61,529 nt of DNA from Flavobacterium reichenbachii (GTDB lineage: Bacteria; Bacteroidota; Bacteroidia; Flavobacteriales; Flavobacteriaceae): NCBI RefSeq assembly GCF_002217435.1, contig NZ_MUHF01000041.1:1-61529 (forward strand), written 5' to 3'. The notes below the pieces were generated by a model. The model was not told where the DNA came from. It was given only the letters and a program-made list of their open reading frames with translations, and did not search any database. Shown here one piece after another: positions 19,236 through 27,181 of this stretch. A program made the translations under genes and the position numbers. How positions within the stretch are numbered: position 1 is the stretch's first letter; each line of letters opens with the position of its first letter.

Positions 19236-19847
19236 TCATAAAACGCTCGAAGATATCAGTAAAATAAGGGGAATTGAACCCTTCCATTCTTTACGAAGAC
19301 TTAAAAGGGCACGATATAACAAATTGTTTGCAGATTGATAATTAACATCCAGCAATTCAGCAATTTGTTCTACCGACAATCCTTGGTGATAACGCAGATA
19401 CAGTGCTTCTTTTTGTCGTGGAGGTAAATCATTTAATAATTTATTGAGATATAAAACGCGCTCTGCAGTTACTTCATCTTCTACAAGTTCATTTTCTATA
19501 GAAAAATCAAATAAGAATTCAATTGCCTCTGTCGAAGTGGTTTTACGAAATATATGATCTCTTTCAAATAAGCGGGCAATTCTTTTTCTAACACTAGACA
19601 GCAGATATGCTTTTACAACAACGTTATCCTGCAGTGAATTTCTATATACCCAAACATCTGCAAAAACATCCTGAACACAGTCCTGAACTTTTTCTGAAAA
19701 TGGCGAAAGGGAATTTCCATAACAAATCAAATCTTTGTAATATCTTTCAAAAAGAATCGAAAATGATTTTTCATCACCTTCCTTTAAATTACTCCAAAGC
19801 ACATCATCATTAAATCCTTTACTCTTTTTTATAATTTGGTTTGACAT
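19236..19847 (-). CDS. ECF-type RNA polymerase sigma-70 factor
   Basis: About 203 residues with sigma region 2 (FSILFERYYKDLICYGNSL...VQDCVQDVFADVWVYR) and region 4 (LNDLPPRQKEALYLRYHQGLSVEQIAELLDV), as in the FecI-like/SusCD-associated group. The longer frame up to 19901 would need a TTG and an unrelated hydrophobic lead, so I start at the ATG at 19847 (MSNQIIKK). It should direct transcription of the downstream susCD operon when freed by FecR. Confidence 0.93.
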   Translation of the reverse strand: MSNQIIKKSKGFNDDVLWSNLKEGDEKSFSILFERYYKDLICYGNSLSPFSEKVQDCVQDVFADVWVYRNSLQDNVVVKAYLLSSVRKRIARLFERDHIFRKTTSTEAIEFLFDFSIENELVEDEVTAERVLYLNKLLNDLPPRQKEALYLRYHQGLSVEQIAELLDVNYQSANNLLYRALLSLRKEWKGSIPLILLISSSVL

Positions 19848-20179
19848 AGTTGTGAGAATGAAAATTAAAACCGAAGACTTAACTCTAATATAAGGCGGCA
19901 ATTAATTCTGATTTAAGTAAATTATCAATTTATTTACATTAAAAAACAAACTAACTCTTAGGTTTAAGAATTAAATTTTAACATTATATTTAGTTTTTGT
20001 TTGATAAATATATAAAAGACTAATTTCAAAAACCAATTTTATTACAAAAAAAATCTTAATTTTTTAAAATTAACAATATAATCCCTGTATTTAATTCTTA
20101 ATCTTAATTTAACATTGTTAAAATTTAATTTATCTCATAACCTTAAAACACAAATAACACCTTTTAAAAATTTTTAAAT
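19848..20179. other. Gene-free AT-rich spacer
   Basis: About 330 bases with very high A+T between the sigma-factor start and the terminator of the next gene. It must contain the leftward promoter of the sigma/fecR genes, but I found no exact TAnnTTTG element. I see no ORF, RNA gene or clear repeat. Confidence 0.5.
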
Positions 20180-20181
20180 AA

Positions 20182-20211
20182 AAAAGCCTTACTAAAAACA
20201 GCAAGGCTTGA
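20182..20211 (-). terminator. Rho-independent terminator
   Basis: Stem 20184-20190 with 20203-20209 (AAGCCTT/AAGGCTT), followed on the minus strand by a T-run. It ends the GIY-YIG-like gene. Confidence 0.75.
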
Positions 20212-20237
20212 GATAAATTATGATGTATATTACACTT

Positions 20238-20666
20238 TTAGAAAGCTACATTCCATCGTGGAAGTTTACTATTTTCATCAAGAAAATTTTGTAAAACCTG
20301 ACCTTCAACTGTTGTTGGAATTCCTTTTATATCAGTATTAAAAGTTTCATACCAAACTACTTCAAGAGCCGAAATATTTTCTAATTTCATTTGAGCAGGC
20401 CAAGAATATTTTCTTCCTGTTTTAGCAAACTGATGTCCGTTTACGATTTTATCATATAAACCGCCATTTTTACTTTTCAAAGTCCCATCATTTTGAACGG
20501 TTCCTGTAGAACCAACCATGATTAATTCTTTTGCATCACCTTCAACAGCATAAACTACAAAAACTCCTGCGCCAGATTCTGGAGCATTACATGCTTGTTC
20601 TAAACTATCTTCAATTGTAAAAGTAAAACTGCTGCTTACTTTAAACTTTTCTAATTCTTTGTACAT
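20238..20666 (-). CDS. Small protein resembling the GIY-YIG fold, degenerate
   Basis: 142 residues, no signal or membrane segment. The layout recalls the GIY-YIG nuclease fold: GVFVVY (34-39) in place of GIY, IMVGSTG (49-55) in place of YIG, a Lys at 73 (GGLYDKI) where Arg is usual, and Glu121 in TTVEGQVLQNFLDEN, the expected position of the metal-binding Glu, with PRWN at the end. The missing Tyr and Arg mean it may bind DNA without cutting, or the similarity may be superficial. Single gene with its own terminator. Confidence 0.65.
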   Translation of the reverse strand: MYKELEKFKVSSSFTFTIEDSLEQACNAPESGAGVFVVYAVEGDAKELIMVGSTGTVQNDGTLKSKNGGLYDKIVNGHQFAKTGRKYSWPAQMKLENISALEVVWYETFNTDIKGIPTTVEGQVLQNFLDENSKLPRWNVAF

Positions 20667-20747
20667 ATTATCTTTTGTTTTGTCACGAAGGTTCTAAGAT
20701 TCTAAGAAACTAAGTGTTTGTTTAAATTCCATTCATTCTATTAATGT

Positions 20748-20781
20748 AAAAAAAGTCTCAACAAATATTGAGACTTTTTTG
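20748..20781. terminator. Bidirectional rho-independent terminator (sucD)
   Basis: Perfect 11-bp stem (20751-20761 with 20768-20778) with a 6-base loop, A-run before and T-run after. It lies just downstream of sucD on the minus strand. Confidence 0.85.
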
Positions 20782-20806
20782 GAATTTGTTATTATCAGAT
20801 CGGAAA

Positions 20807-21679
20807 TTAACCCAATACTTCTTTTACTTTTTTACCAATTTCAGCTGGTGAATCAACAACGTGAATTCCGTTGTCTCTCATAATTTGTTTTTTAGCGGCA
20901 GCTGTATCATCAGAACCACCAACAATAGCACCTGCGTGACCCATTGTTCTACCTGCAGGAGCAGTTTCTCCAGCGATAAAACCAACTACTGGCTTACGGT
21001 TACCATCAGCTCTAACCCATTTAGCAGCATCAGCTTCTAATTGACCTCCAATTTCACCAATCATGATGATAATTTCAGTTTCTGGATCGTTCATTAATAA
21101 TTCAACAGCTTCTTTAGTTGTAGTTCCAATAATTGGATCTCCACCAATACCGATAGCTGTAGTAATTCCTAAACCTTGTTTTACAACCTGATCAGCAGCT
21201 TCGTACGTTAAAGTTCCAGATTTAGAAACGATACCAACTGTTCCTTTTTTGAAAACGAAACCTGGCATAATACCAACTTTAGCTTCACCTGGTGTAATTA
21301 CACCTGGACAGTTTGGTCCGATTAATCTAGAATTTCTTTCTTTTACATAGTTATTTGCTTTAATCATATCTGCTACAGGAATTCCTTCTGTAATAGCAAT
21401 AATTACTTTAATTCCAGCATCAGCAGCTTCCATAATTGCATCAGCAGCAAAAGCCGGCGGAACAAAAATGATAGATGTATCTGCCCCAGCCTGATCTACA
21501 GCATCTTTTACTGTATTAAAAACTGGACGATCTAAATGGCTAGTACCTCCTTTTCCAGGAGTAACACCACCAACAACATTAGTACCGTACTCAATCATTT
21601 GAGAAGCGTGGAAAGTTCCTTCGCTTCCTGTAAATCCTTGAACAATTATTTTGGAATCTTTATTAACTAAAACACTCAT
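20807..21679 (-). CDS. sucD: Succinate-CoA ligase, alpha subunit
   Basis: Alpha subunit of succinyl-CoA synthetase (TCA cycle, substrate-level phosphorylation). 290 residues, the standard length: CoA-binding Rossmann N-terminus (VQGFTGSEGTFHA), RLIGPNCPGVITPGEAKVGIMPG, and the phosphohistidine loop TMGHAGAIVGG (His near 247). The beta subunit gene is not in the window, as is common in Flavobacteriia. Last gene of the lipid A cluster direction, with its own -7 element and a terminator. Confidence 0.97.
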   Translation of the reverse strand: MSVLVNKDSKIIVQGFTGSEGTFHASQMIEYGTNVVGGVTPGKGGTSHLDRPVFNTVKDAVDQAGADTSIIFVPPAFAADAIMEAADAGIKVIIAITEGIPVADMIKANNYVKERNSRLIGPNCPGVITPGEAKVGIMPGFVFKKGTVGIVSKSGTLTYEAADQVVKQGLGITTAIGIGGDPIIGTTTKEAVELLMNDPETEIIIMIGEIGGQLEADAAKWVRADGNRKPVVGFIAGETAPAGRTMGHAGAIVGGSDDTAAAKKQIMRDNGIHVVDSPAEIGKKVKEVLG

Positions 21680-21714
21680 GATATATATTTTATGTAGTTT
21701 TTAAAATTGTGTTG

Positions 21715-21722
21715 CAAAAATA
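21715..21722 (-). promoter_or_regulatory. Bacteroidota -7 promoter element (sucD)
   Basis: Exact TAnnTTTG match (TATTTTTG) about 35 bases upstream of the sucD ATG, suggesting sucD can be transcribed separately from the lpx genes. Confidence 0.4.
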
Positions 21723-21765
21723 AGGTTTTGTAATGTATTTTAACCCTTATAATGTCAAAAAAATA

Positions 21766-22128
21766 TTAAGAAAATTGACTCATCTGATAACCTCTAAAAA
21801 GTTTATCATCTTTTATCTGCCAAATTGTAACAAAATGAGCCAATAACATCTCTTCTCTGGGATTCTCTATCGTTTTTACAAAATGAGAATAGCGCACCGA
21901 TACCAAATCTTCTTCGGCTATAATATGACTGATTCGCACCTTAGAGCGAACATATGCTCGACTTAACTCATTTGCCATCTCAAGCATCGAATCATAATTC
22001 ATTTGAATCAATCCTTTACTGCTGTTCCATTCTAATATAAAGTCCGGATGCAGATAAGTCTTTAACTCCTCACTGTCTATTAAGGCGTCTGACTTATAAA
22101 ATTTTTGAACAAATTCTTTAATAGACAT
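21766..22128 (-). CDS. NTF2-like (SnoaL/DUF4440-type) protein
   Basis: 120 residues predicted as a cone-shaped NTF2-like fold: an N-terminal helix (VQKFYKSDALID), PDFILEWNSSKG, then a four-strand sheet ending FVTIWQIKDDKLFRGYQMSQ. Such proteins are small binding proteins or enzymes; no catalytic residue can be assigned. Its ATG lies one base from the stop of the upstream lpxD-type gene, so it is the tail of the lpx operon and may be translationally coupled. Confidence 0.8.
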   Translation of the reverse strand: MSIKEFVQKFYKSDALIDSEELKTYLHPDFILEWNSSKGLIQMNYDSMLEMANELSRAYVRSKVRISHIIAEEDLVSVRYSHFVKTIENPREEMLLAHFVTIWQIKDDKLFRGYQMSQFS

Positions 22129-22129
22129 A

Positions 22130-23059
22130 TTACTTCAATTTACTTAGAATTTCAGGAATCTTCTTGATATTAGCCATTTGCTTCAACTTTTCTCTTGATT
22201 CTTCGATTGGAGTACCAAAATAAGACTTCCCTCCTTCAACCGATTTAGTAACACCTGTCTGTCCCATAATAACAGCCTTCGCTCCTATCGTGATACCACT
22301 CGTAGTTCCTACCTGACCCCAAATTGTAACTTCATCTTCTATAACAACACATCCTGCAATACCGGTCTGCGACGCTATTAAACATTTTTTTCCAATTACA
22401 GAATCATGGCCTACATGCACCTGATTGTCAATTTTTGTACCTTCTCCAATTGTTGTGTCACCAGTAACCCCTTTGTCAATTGTACAAAGCGCCCCAATAC
22501 CAACATTATTTTCAATTACAACTCTTCCGCCAGAAATTAACTGATCAAAACCTTCTGCTCGTTTTTTATAATAAAATGCATCGGCACCAAGAATAGTTCC
22601 GGCATGAATTATAACATTATCGCCAATGACAGTGTGATCGTAGATAGAAACATTTGAATGAATCAAACAGTTTTTACCAATCTTAACTTCGTTTCCGATA
22701 AAGCAGTTAGGCTGAATAACAGTTCCTTCTCCAATTTCAGCAGAAATTGATATCGCCGAATTTGATGCGTGAAAAGGCTTAAAATGTTTTGTTAAGGTAT
22801 TAAAATCTCTAAAAGGATCATCAGAGATTAAAAGTGCTTTACCTTCCGGGCAGTCAACTTTTTTATTAATTAAAACAATTGTTGCTGCAGATTGCAAAGC
22901 TTTATCATAATATTTTGGATGGTCTACAAAAACTATGTCTCCTGGTTCTACAACATGAATTTCGTTCATGCCTAAAACCTCAAAGTTTTTGTCACCAATA
23001 AATTCGCAGTTAAGCAAATTTGCAATTTCTTCTAAAGAGTGAACTTTTGGAAATTTCAT
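22130..23059 (-). CDS. Second LpxD-type left-handed beta-helix acyltransferase
   Basis: 309-residue paralogue of LpxD. An N-terminal LpxD-like uridine-binding domain (about 1-95, VHSLEEIANLLNCEFIGD) precedes a hexapeptide-repeat beta helix (about 100-290) with the LpxD-like block TKIDNQVHVGHDSVIGKKCLIASQTGIAG carrying the His candidates for catalysis. The C-terminal helix is shorter than in the other copy. It may acylate a second UDP-sugar or a different position; substrate is not provable from sequence. Lies downstream of efp in the lpx cluster. Confidence 0.85.
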   Translation of the reverse strand: MKFPKVHSLEEIANLLNCEFIGDKNFEVLGMNEIHVVEPGDIVFVDHPKYYDKALQSAATIVLINKKVDCPEGKALLISDDPFRDFNTLTKHFKPFHASNSAISISAEIGEGTVIQPNCFIGNEVKIGKNCLIHSNVSIYDHTVIGDNVIIHAGTILGADAFYYKKRAEGFDQLISGGRVVIENNVGIGALCTIDKGVTGDTTIGEGTKIDNQVHVGHDSVIGKKCLIASQTGIAGCVVIEDEVTIWGQVGTTSGITIGAKAVIMGQTGVTKSVEGGKSYFGTPIEESREKLKQMANIKKIPEILSKLK

Positions 23060-23063
23060 ATTT

Positions 23064-23193
23064 TTAAATTAGAAAATTTATCAATTAGAGAATGTGTCAA
23101 TTAGAAAATGTGTTAATTAGAAAATAAAAATATTCAATTTCTGCTGAAGCATCAATTTTCTAATTGACTCATTGACAAATTATCTAATTAAAA
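23064..23193. repeat. Inverted-repeat element of TCAATTAGA units
   Basis: Three tandem TCAATTAGA-like units (23066-23125) face their reverse complement (23155-23192), giving a long imperfect hairpin that fills the whole spacer between efp and the second lpxD gene. It is non-coding. Confidence 0.7.
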
Positions 23194-23195
23194 AA

Positions 23196-23762
23196 CTACT
23201 CTTTTACACGCTCCATGTAATTCCCTGAAGCAGTATCGATTTTAATTTTATCACCTTCGTTAATGAATAAAGGTACGTTTACATTTGCACCTGTTTCTAC
23301 CGTAGCAGATTTAGTAGCATTTGTTGCTGTATTTCCTTTTACTCCCGGCTCAGCATATGTAACTTCAAGAATTACAGAAGATGGCATATCTACTGATAAA
23401 GGCAAATCAGTTTCAGTATTTACCTGCACCATAACACTTGTTCCTTCTTTTAATAATCCTGGAGCATCCAAGATGTTTTTATTCAAAGAAATCTGCTCAA
23501 AAGATTCTGTGTTCATAAAATGAAACTCATCTCCTTCAGCATATAAAAATTGGTAATTATGCGTCTCTACACGCACATCATCTATTTTGTGTCCTGCAGA
23601 AAATGTATTATCTAATACTCTTCCTGTAGTTAAACTTCTCAACTTTGTTCTTACGAAAGCTGGACCTTTTCCAGGTTTAACGTGAAGAAATTCGACGATT
23701 TTATATATATCATGATTAAATTTAATACATAATCCGTTTCTAATATCTGATGTAGATGCCAT
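23196..23762 (-). CDS. efp: Elongation factor P
   Basis: Translation factor that relieves ribosome stalling at polyproline. 188 residues, three OB-like domains: the KOW-type N-terminus with the tip loop HVKPGKGPAFVRTKLRSL (Lys at about 32 is the position modified in other bacteria), the central EFP OB domain, and the C-terminal domain ending GDKIKIDTASGNYMERVKE. Its placement inside the lpx cluster is typical for Bacteroidota. Confidence 0.97.
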   Translation of the reverse strand: MASTSDIRNGLCIKFNHDIYKIVEFLHVKPGKGPAFVRTKLRSLTTGRVLDNTFSAGHKIDDVRVETHNYQFLYAEGDEFHFMNTESFEQISLNKNILDAPGLLKEGTSVMVQVNTETDLPLSVDMPSSVILEVTYAEPGVKGNTATNATKSATVETGANVNVPLFINEGDKIKIDTASGNYMERVKE

Positions 23763-23856
23763 TTTGTTCTTGTTTTATTTAATATTTTGTTTAACCGTTA
23801 AATCGTCTATCTGTTTTCGATGTAACGAATAAACAAATAAACGATTAAACTTTTAT

Positions 23857-24642
23857 TTAATAGTTTCCTGAATAACCTTTCATAATTCCTCTTGATGAAT
23901 TTCTGATAAAATCCAAAATTTCATCTCTCTCAGGAGTAGCTTCCATTTCTGCCTCAATAATACTCAAGGCTTGAGTCGTATTATAGTTCTTTTGATACAA
24001 AATTCTATAAATTTCCTGAATCTCTCTAATTTTATCAGTACTAAAACCTCTTCTTCTTAAACCAACAGAATTTATACCAACATAAGATAAAGGTTCTTTT
24101 GCAGCTTTTGTAAAAGGAGGCACATCTTTTCTAACCAAAGATCCTCCAGAAATCATGGCGTGATCTCCAATATGAATAAACTGGTGAATAGCTGCCAAAC
24201 CGCCAATAACAGCGTGATTACCAACAACAACGTGACCAGCCAAAGCAACACCATTTACGATAATGGCATTATTACCAATCTCGCAGTCGTGTGCAATGTG
24301 AGCATAAGCCATAACCAGACAGTTATTTCCTAAAACAGTTTGTCCGGAAGCAATTGTTCCTCTATTTATAGTTACACATTCTCTAATAGTACAATTGTCT
24401 CCAATTATAGCAAGAGAATCTTCTCCTCCAAATTTTAAATCTTGGGGTACCGCAGAAATTACAGCTCCTGGAAAAATATTACAATTTTTTCCAATTCGTG
24501 CACCTTCCATGATTGTCACGTTTGAACCAATCCAAGTGCCGTCACCAATAACAACATTATTGTGAATCGTTGTAAAGGGCTCAATTACAACGTTTTTAGC
24601 GATTTTAGCGCCAGGATGAACATATGCTAATGGTTGATTCAT
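23857..24642 (-). CDS. lpxA: Acyl-ACP--UDP-N-acetylglucosamine O-acyltransferase
   Basis: First step of lipid A synthesis: transfers a 3-hydroxyacyl chain to UDP-GlcNAc. 261 residues: left-handed beta helix (about 1-190) with the catalytic His in LVMAYAHIAHDCEIGNN and HQFIHIGDHAMISGG, and a helical C-terminal domain (RRRGFSTDKIREIQEIYRILYQ). Length and motifs are normal. It is preceded by lpxC/fabZ and followed by efp. Confidence 0.97.
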   Translation of the reverse strand: MNQPLAYVHPGAKIAKNVVIEPFTTIHNNVVIGDGTWIGSNVTIMEGARIGKNCNIFPGAVISAVPQDLKFGGEDSLAIIGDNCTIRECVTINRGTIASGQTVLGNNCLVMAYAHIAHDCEIGNNAIIVNGVALAGHVVVGNHAVIGGLAAIHQFIHIGDHAMISGGSLVRKDVPPFTKAAKEPLSYVGINSVGLRRRGFSTDKIREIQEIYRILYQKNYNTTQALSIIEAEMEATPERDEILDFIRNSSRGIMKGYSGNY

Positions 24643-24717
24643 ATGTAAGTTTTATATTTTTTAATTAAAATACTCTGATTTTGGGCAACAAACGTAAACA
24701 ATAAATTTGATAAATTC

Positions 24718-26106
24718 TTATTGTTTCCTTGCAATTTGCGCCATTAATTCTGCTTCAGTTACCAATTTTCCATTTGCGTACGCATTTGCCTGCATATGAC
24801 AAATCCCTCTTCTGATAGGAGAAATAAGCTCGCACTTAAAAATTAAGGTGTCACCTGGCAAAACTTTATGCTTGAATTTAACATTGTCAATTTTCATGAA
24901 ATATGTCAAATAATTCTCTGGATCCGGAACTGTGCTTAAAACTAAAATACCTCCAGTCTGAGCCATTGCTTCTACAATTAAAACTCCTGGCATAACTGGT
25001 GCTTCTGGAAAATGCCCAACAAAGAAATTCTCATTCATTGTTACATTTTTCAACCCAACAACATGACGATCAGACATTTCTATAATCCTGTCGATCAATA
25101 AAAATGGAGGTCTGTGAGGAAGCATTGCCATGATTTTATGAATATCCATCAAAGGCTCTTTATTCAAATCATAAACAGGAACATGATTTCTCTGCTCTAT
25201 TTTAATGATTTTACCAATTTTCTTAGCAAATTGAGTATTGACAAAGTGCCCTGGTTTATTTGCAATAATTTTACCTTGAATACGAACTCCTATTAATGCC
25301 AAATCACCTACAACGTCAAGCAGTTTATGACGAGCAGCCTCATTTGGGTAATGCAATGTAAGATTGTCTAAAACACCATTTGGTTTTACAGAAATTTTCT
25401 CTTTCCCGAAAGCTTTCTTTAAATTTTCCATAGTAGACTCAGAAATCTCTTTATCTACGTATACAATAGCATTATTTAAATCACCGCCTTTTATTAATCC
25501 GTGCTCCAATAAAGACTCAAGTTCATGCAGGAAACTAAAAGTTCTTGAATTAGCAATTTCATCTTTAAAATCGCCTAAGTTTTTCATTGTAGCATTTTGA
25601 GTACCCAAAACTTTAGTACCAAAATCTACCATTGTTGTCACTTGATATTCATCGCTTGGCATCACAAGAATCTCGCTTCCAGTTGTTTCGTCTGTAAAAG
25701 AGATTACTTCTTTTACCACATAAACATTACGTTTAGCATCTTGTTCTTCGATTCCTGCTTTTTCAATCGCTTCAACAAAATATTTTGAAGAACCGTCCAT
25801 AATAGGAAGTTCTGAAGCATTTAATTCTATGATAACATTATCCAAATCACATCCAACTAACGCAGCTAAAACGTGTTCCGGAGTTTGAATTTTAACCCCT
25901 AACTTTTCTAAATTAGTACCTCTTTGTGTATTAACAACATAATTAGCATCAGCCTCAATGACTGGTTGACCTTGCAAATCTACTCTTACAAAAGTGAAAC
26001 CATTATTAATTGGAGCTGGTTTAAAAGTCATTGTAACTTCTTTTCCAGTGTGTAATCCAACGCCTGTTAGTGAAATTTCATTCTTGATGGTCTTCTGTTT
26101 AACCAT
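24718..26106 (-). CDS. lpxC/fabZ: Bifunctional UDP-3-O-acyl-GlcNAc deacetylase / 3-hydroxyacyl-ACP dehydratase
   Basis: Fusion typical of Bacteroidota. The LpxC half (about 1-305) performs the committed deacetylation of lipid A synthesis, with zinc site residues in TPEHVLAAL (His) and HKLLDVVGDLALIG (His and Asp) plus GHFVNTQFAKK. The FabZ half (about 315-462) dehydrates 3-hydroxyacyl-ACP, with LPHRPPFLLIDRI and GHFPEAPVMPGVLIVEAMAQ. An ATG three codons upstream (26115) is also possible; I chose MVKQKTIK at 26106. Either start overlaps the end of lpxD, so coupling is likely. One protein thus balances hydroxyacyl use between lipid A and fatty acids. Confidence 0.96.
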   Translation of the reverse strand: MVKQKTIKNEISLTGVGLHTGKEVTMTFKPAPINNGFTFVRVDLQGQPVIEADANYVVNTQRGTNLEKLGVKIQTPEHVLAALVGCDLDNVIIELNASELPIMDGSSKYFVEAIEKAGIEEQDAKRNVYVVKEVISFTDETTGSEILVMPSDEYQVTTMVDFGTKVLGTQNATMKNLGDFKDEIANSRTFSFLHELESLLEHGLIKGGDLNNAIVYVDKEISESTMENLKKAFGKEKISVKPNGVLDNLTLHYPNEAARHKLLDVVGDLALIGVRIQGKIIANKPGHFVNTQFAKKIGKIIKIEQRNHVPVYDLNKEPLMDIHKIMAMLPHRPPFLLIDRIIEMSDRHVVGLKNVTMNENFFVGHFPEAPVMPGVLIVEAMAQTGGILVLSTVPDPENYLTYFMKIDNVKFKHKVLPGDTLIFKCELISPIRRGICHMQANAYANGKLVTEAELMAQIARKQ

Positions 26107-27142
26107 TATTTCCATTTTTTGGGTTTATTATTTGTTTTTTTAATTCTTCGACTTCGGCAACGATCTTAGGGAAATTCTTAAAGTGAACATACGATTTATT
26201 AAAATCACTATATCCAAGTGATGGTGAACCTTGCAAAACTTCATCATCTTTAATGTTTCTTGCTACTCCTGACTGTGCCTGAAGCCTAACATTATTTCCA
26301 ATTATTAAATGGCCTGCAATACCAACCTGTCCTCCTATAATACAGTTTTCACCAATTTTTGTTGAACCTGCAACACCGCTTTGAGCAGCAATTACAGTAT
26401 TTTTGCCAATTTCTACATTATGAGCAATCATGATTTGATTGTCTAATTTTACTCCTTTTCTAATAATCGTAGAACCAAGAGTCGCTCTGTCTATAGTGGT
26501 ATTAGCACCAATATCTACATTATCTTCTATAATAACATTACCAATCTGCGGTACCTTACTATATTCTCCAGCTTCATTAGGAGCAAATCCAAAACCGTCT
26601 GCACCAACTATTGTCCCAGAATGTATTGTACAATTGTTACCAATTATCGTTTCTGAATAAATTTTGGCACCGGCAAAAATACAAACATCATTACCAATTG
26701 TAACATTGTCACCAATAAAACTATTAGGATAAATTTTTACATTATCACCTAAAACCACATTTTGTCCTATATAACTAAAGCTGCCTAAATATAGATTTTC
26801 GCCATATTTAGTTCCTTCAGAAATAAAAGACTGCGGTTCAACACCTGTTTTATTTAATTTTACCTGATTATAAAAATGTAAAAGCTTAGAAAATGCTGCA
26901 TACGCATCTTCTACCTTTATTAATGTAGTGCTAATTTCCTGTTCTGGGATAAAGCTAAGGTTAACAATCGTAACTGTTGCTTTTGTACTATATATATATT
27001 TAATATACTTGGGATTAGCCAAAAAAGTAAGCGATCCGTTCTCGCCTTCTTCGATTTTAGAAAGCTTAGAAACTTCTGCATTGGGATTCCCAACAACTTC
27101 TCCTTCTAAAATTCCTGCTATTTGTTCTGCTGTAAATTTCAT
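26099..27142 (-). CDS. lpxD: UDP-3-O-(3-hydroxyacyl)glucosamine N-acyltransferase
   Basis: Third step of lipid A synthesis. 347 residues: N-terminal uridine-binding domain (1-105), hexapeptide beta helix (about 105-310) including the diagnostic TIVGADGFGFAPNEAGEYSKVPQIG and LDNQIMIAHNVEIGKNTVIAAQSGVAG with the catalytic His, and a C-terminal helix. This is the canonical copy; a shorter paralogue lies downstream. Its 3' end overlaps lpxC/fabZ. Confidence 0.97.
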   Translation of the reverse strand: MKFTAEQIAGILEGEVVGNPNAEVSKLSKIEEGENGSLTFLANPKYIKYIYSTKATVTIVNLSFIPEQEISTTLIKVEDAYAAFSKLLHFYNQVKLNKTGVEPQSFISEGTKYGENLYLGSFSYIGQNVVLGDNVKIYPNSFIGDNVTIGNDVCIFAGAKIYSETIIGNNCTIHSGTIVGADGFGFAPNEAGEYSKVPQIGNVIIEDNVDIGANTTIDRATLGSTIIRKGVKLDNQIMIAHNVEIGKNTVIAAQSGVAGSTKIGENCIIGGQVGIAGHLIIGNNVRLQAQSGVARNIKDDEVLQGSPSLGYSDFNKSYVHFKNFPKIVAEVEELKKQIINPKNGNNG

Positions 27143-27147
27143 CGCGA

Positions 27148-27155
27148 CAAAAATA
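27148..27155 (-). promoter_or_regulatory. Bacteroidota -7 promoter element (lpxD)
   Basis: Exact TAnnTTTG match (TATTTTTG) ending only five bases before the lpxD ATG. If used, transcription would begin at or next to the start codon. Confidence 0.35.
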
Positions 27156-27181
27156 TAAAAAATAGATTCTAAATGTTAATT

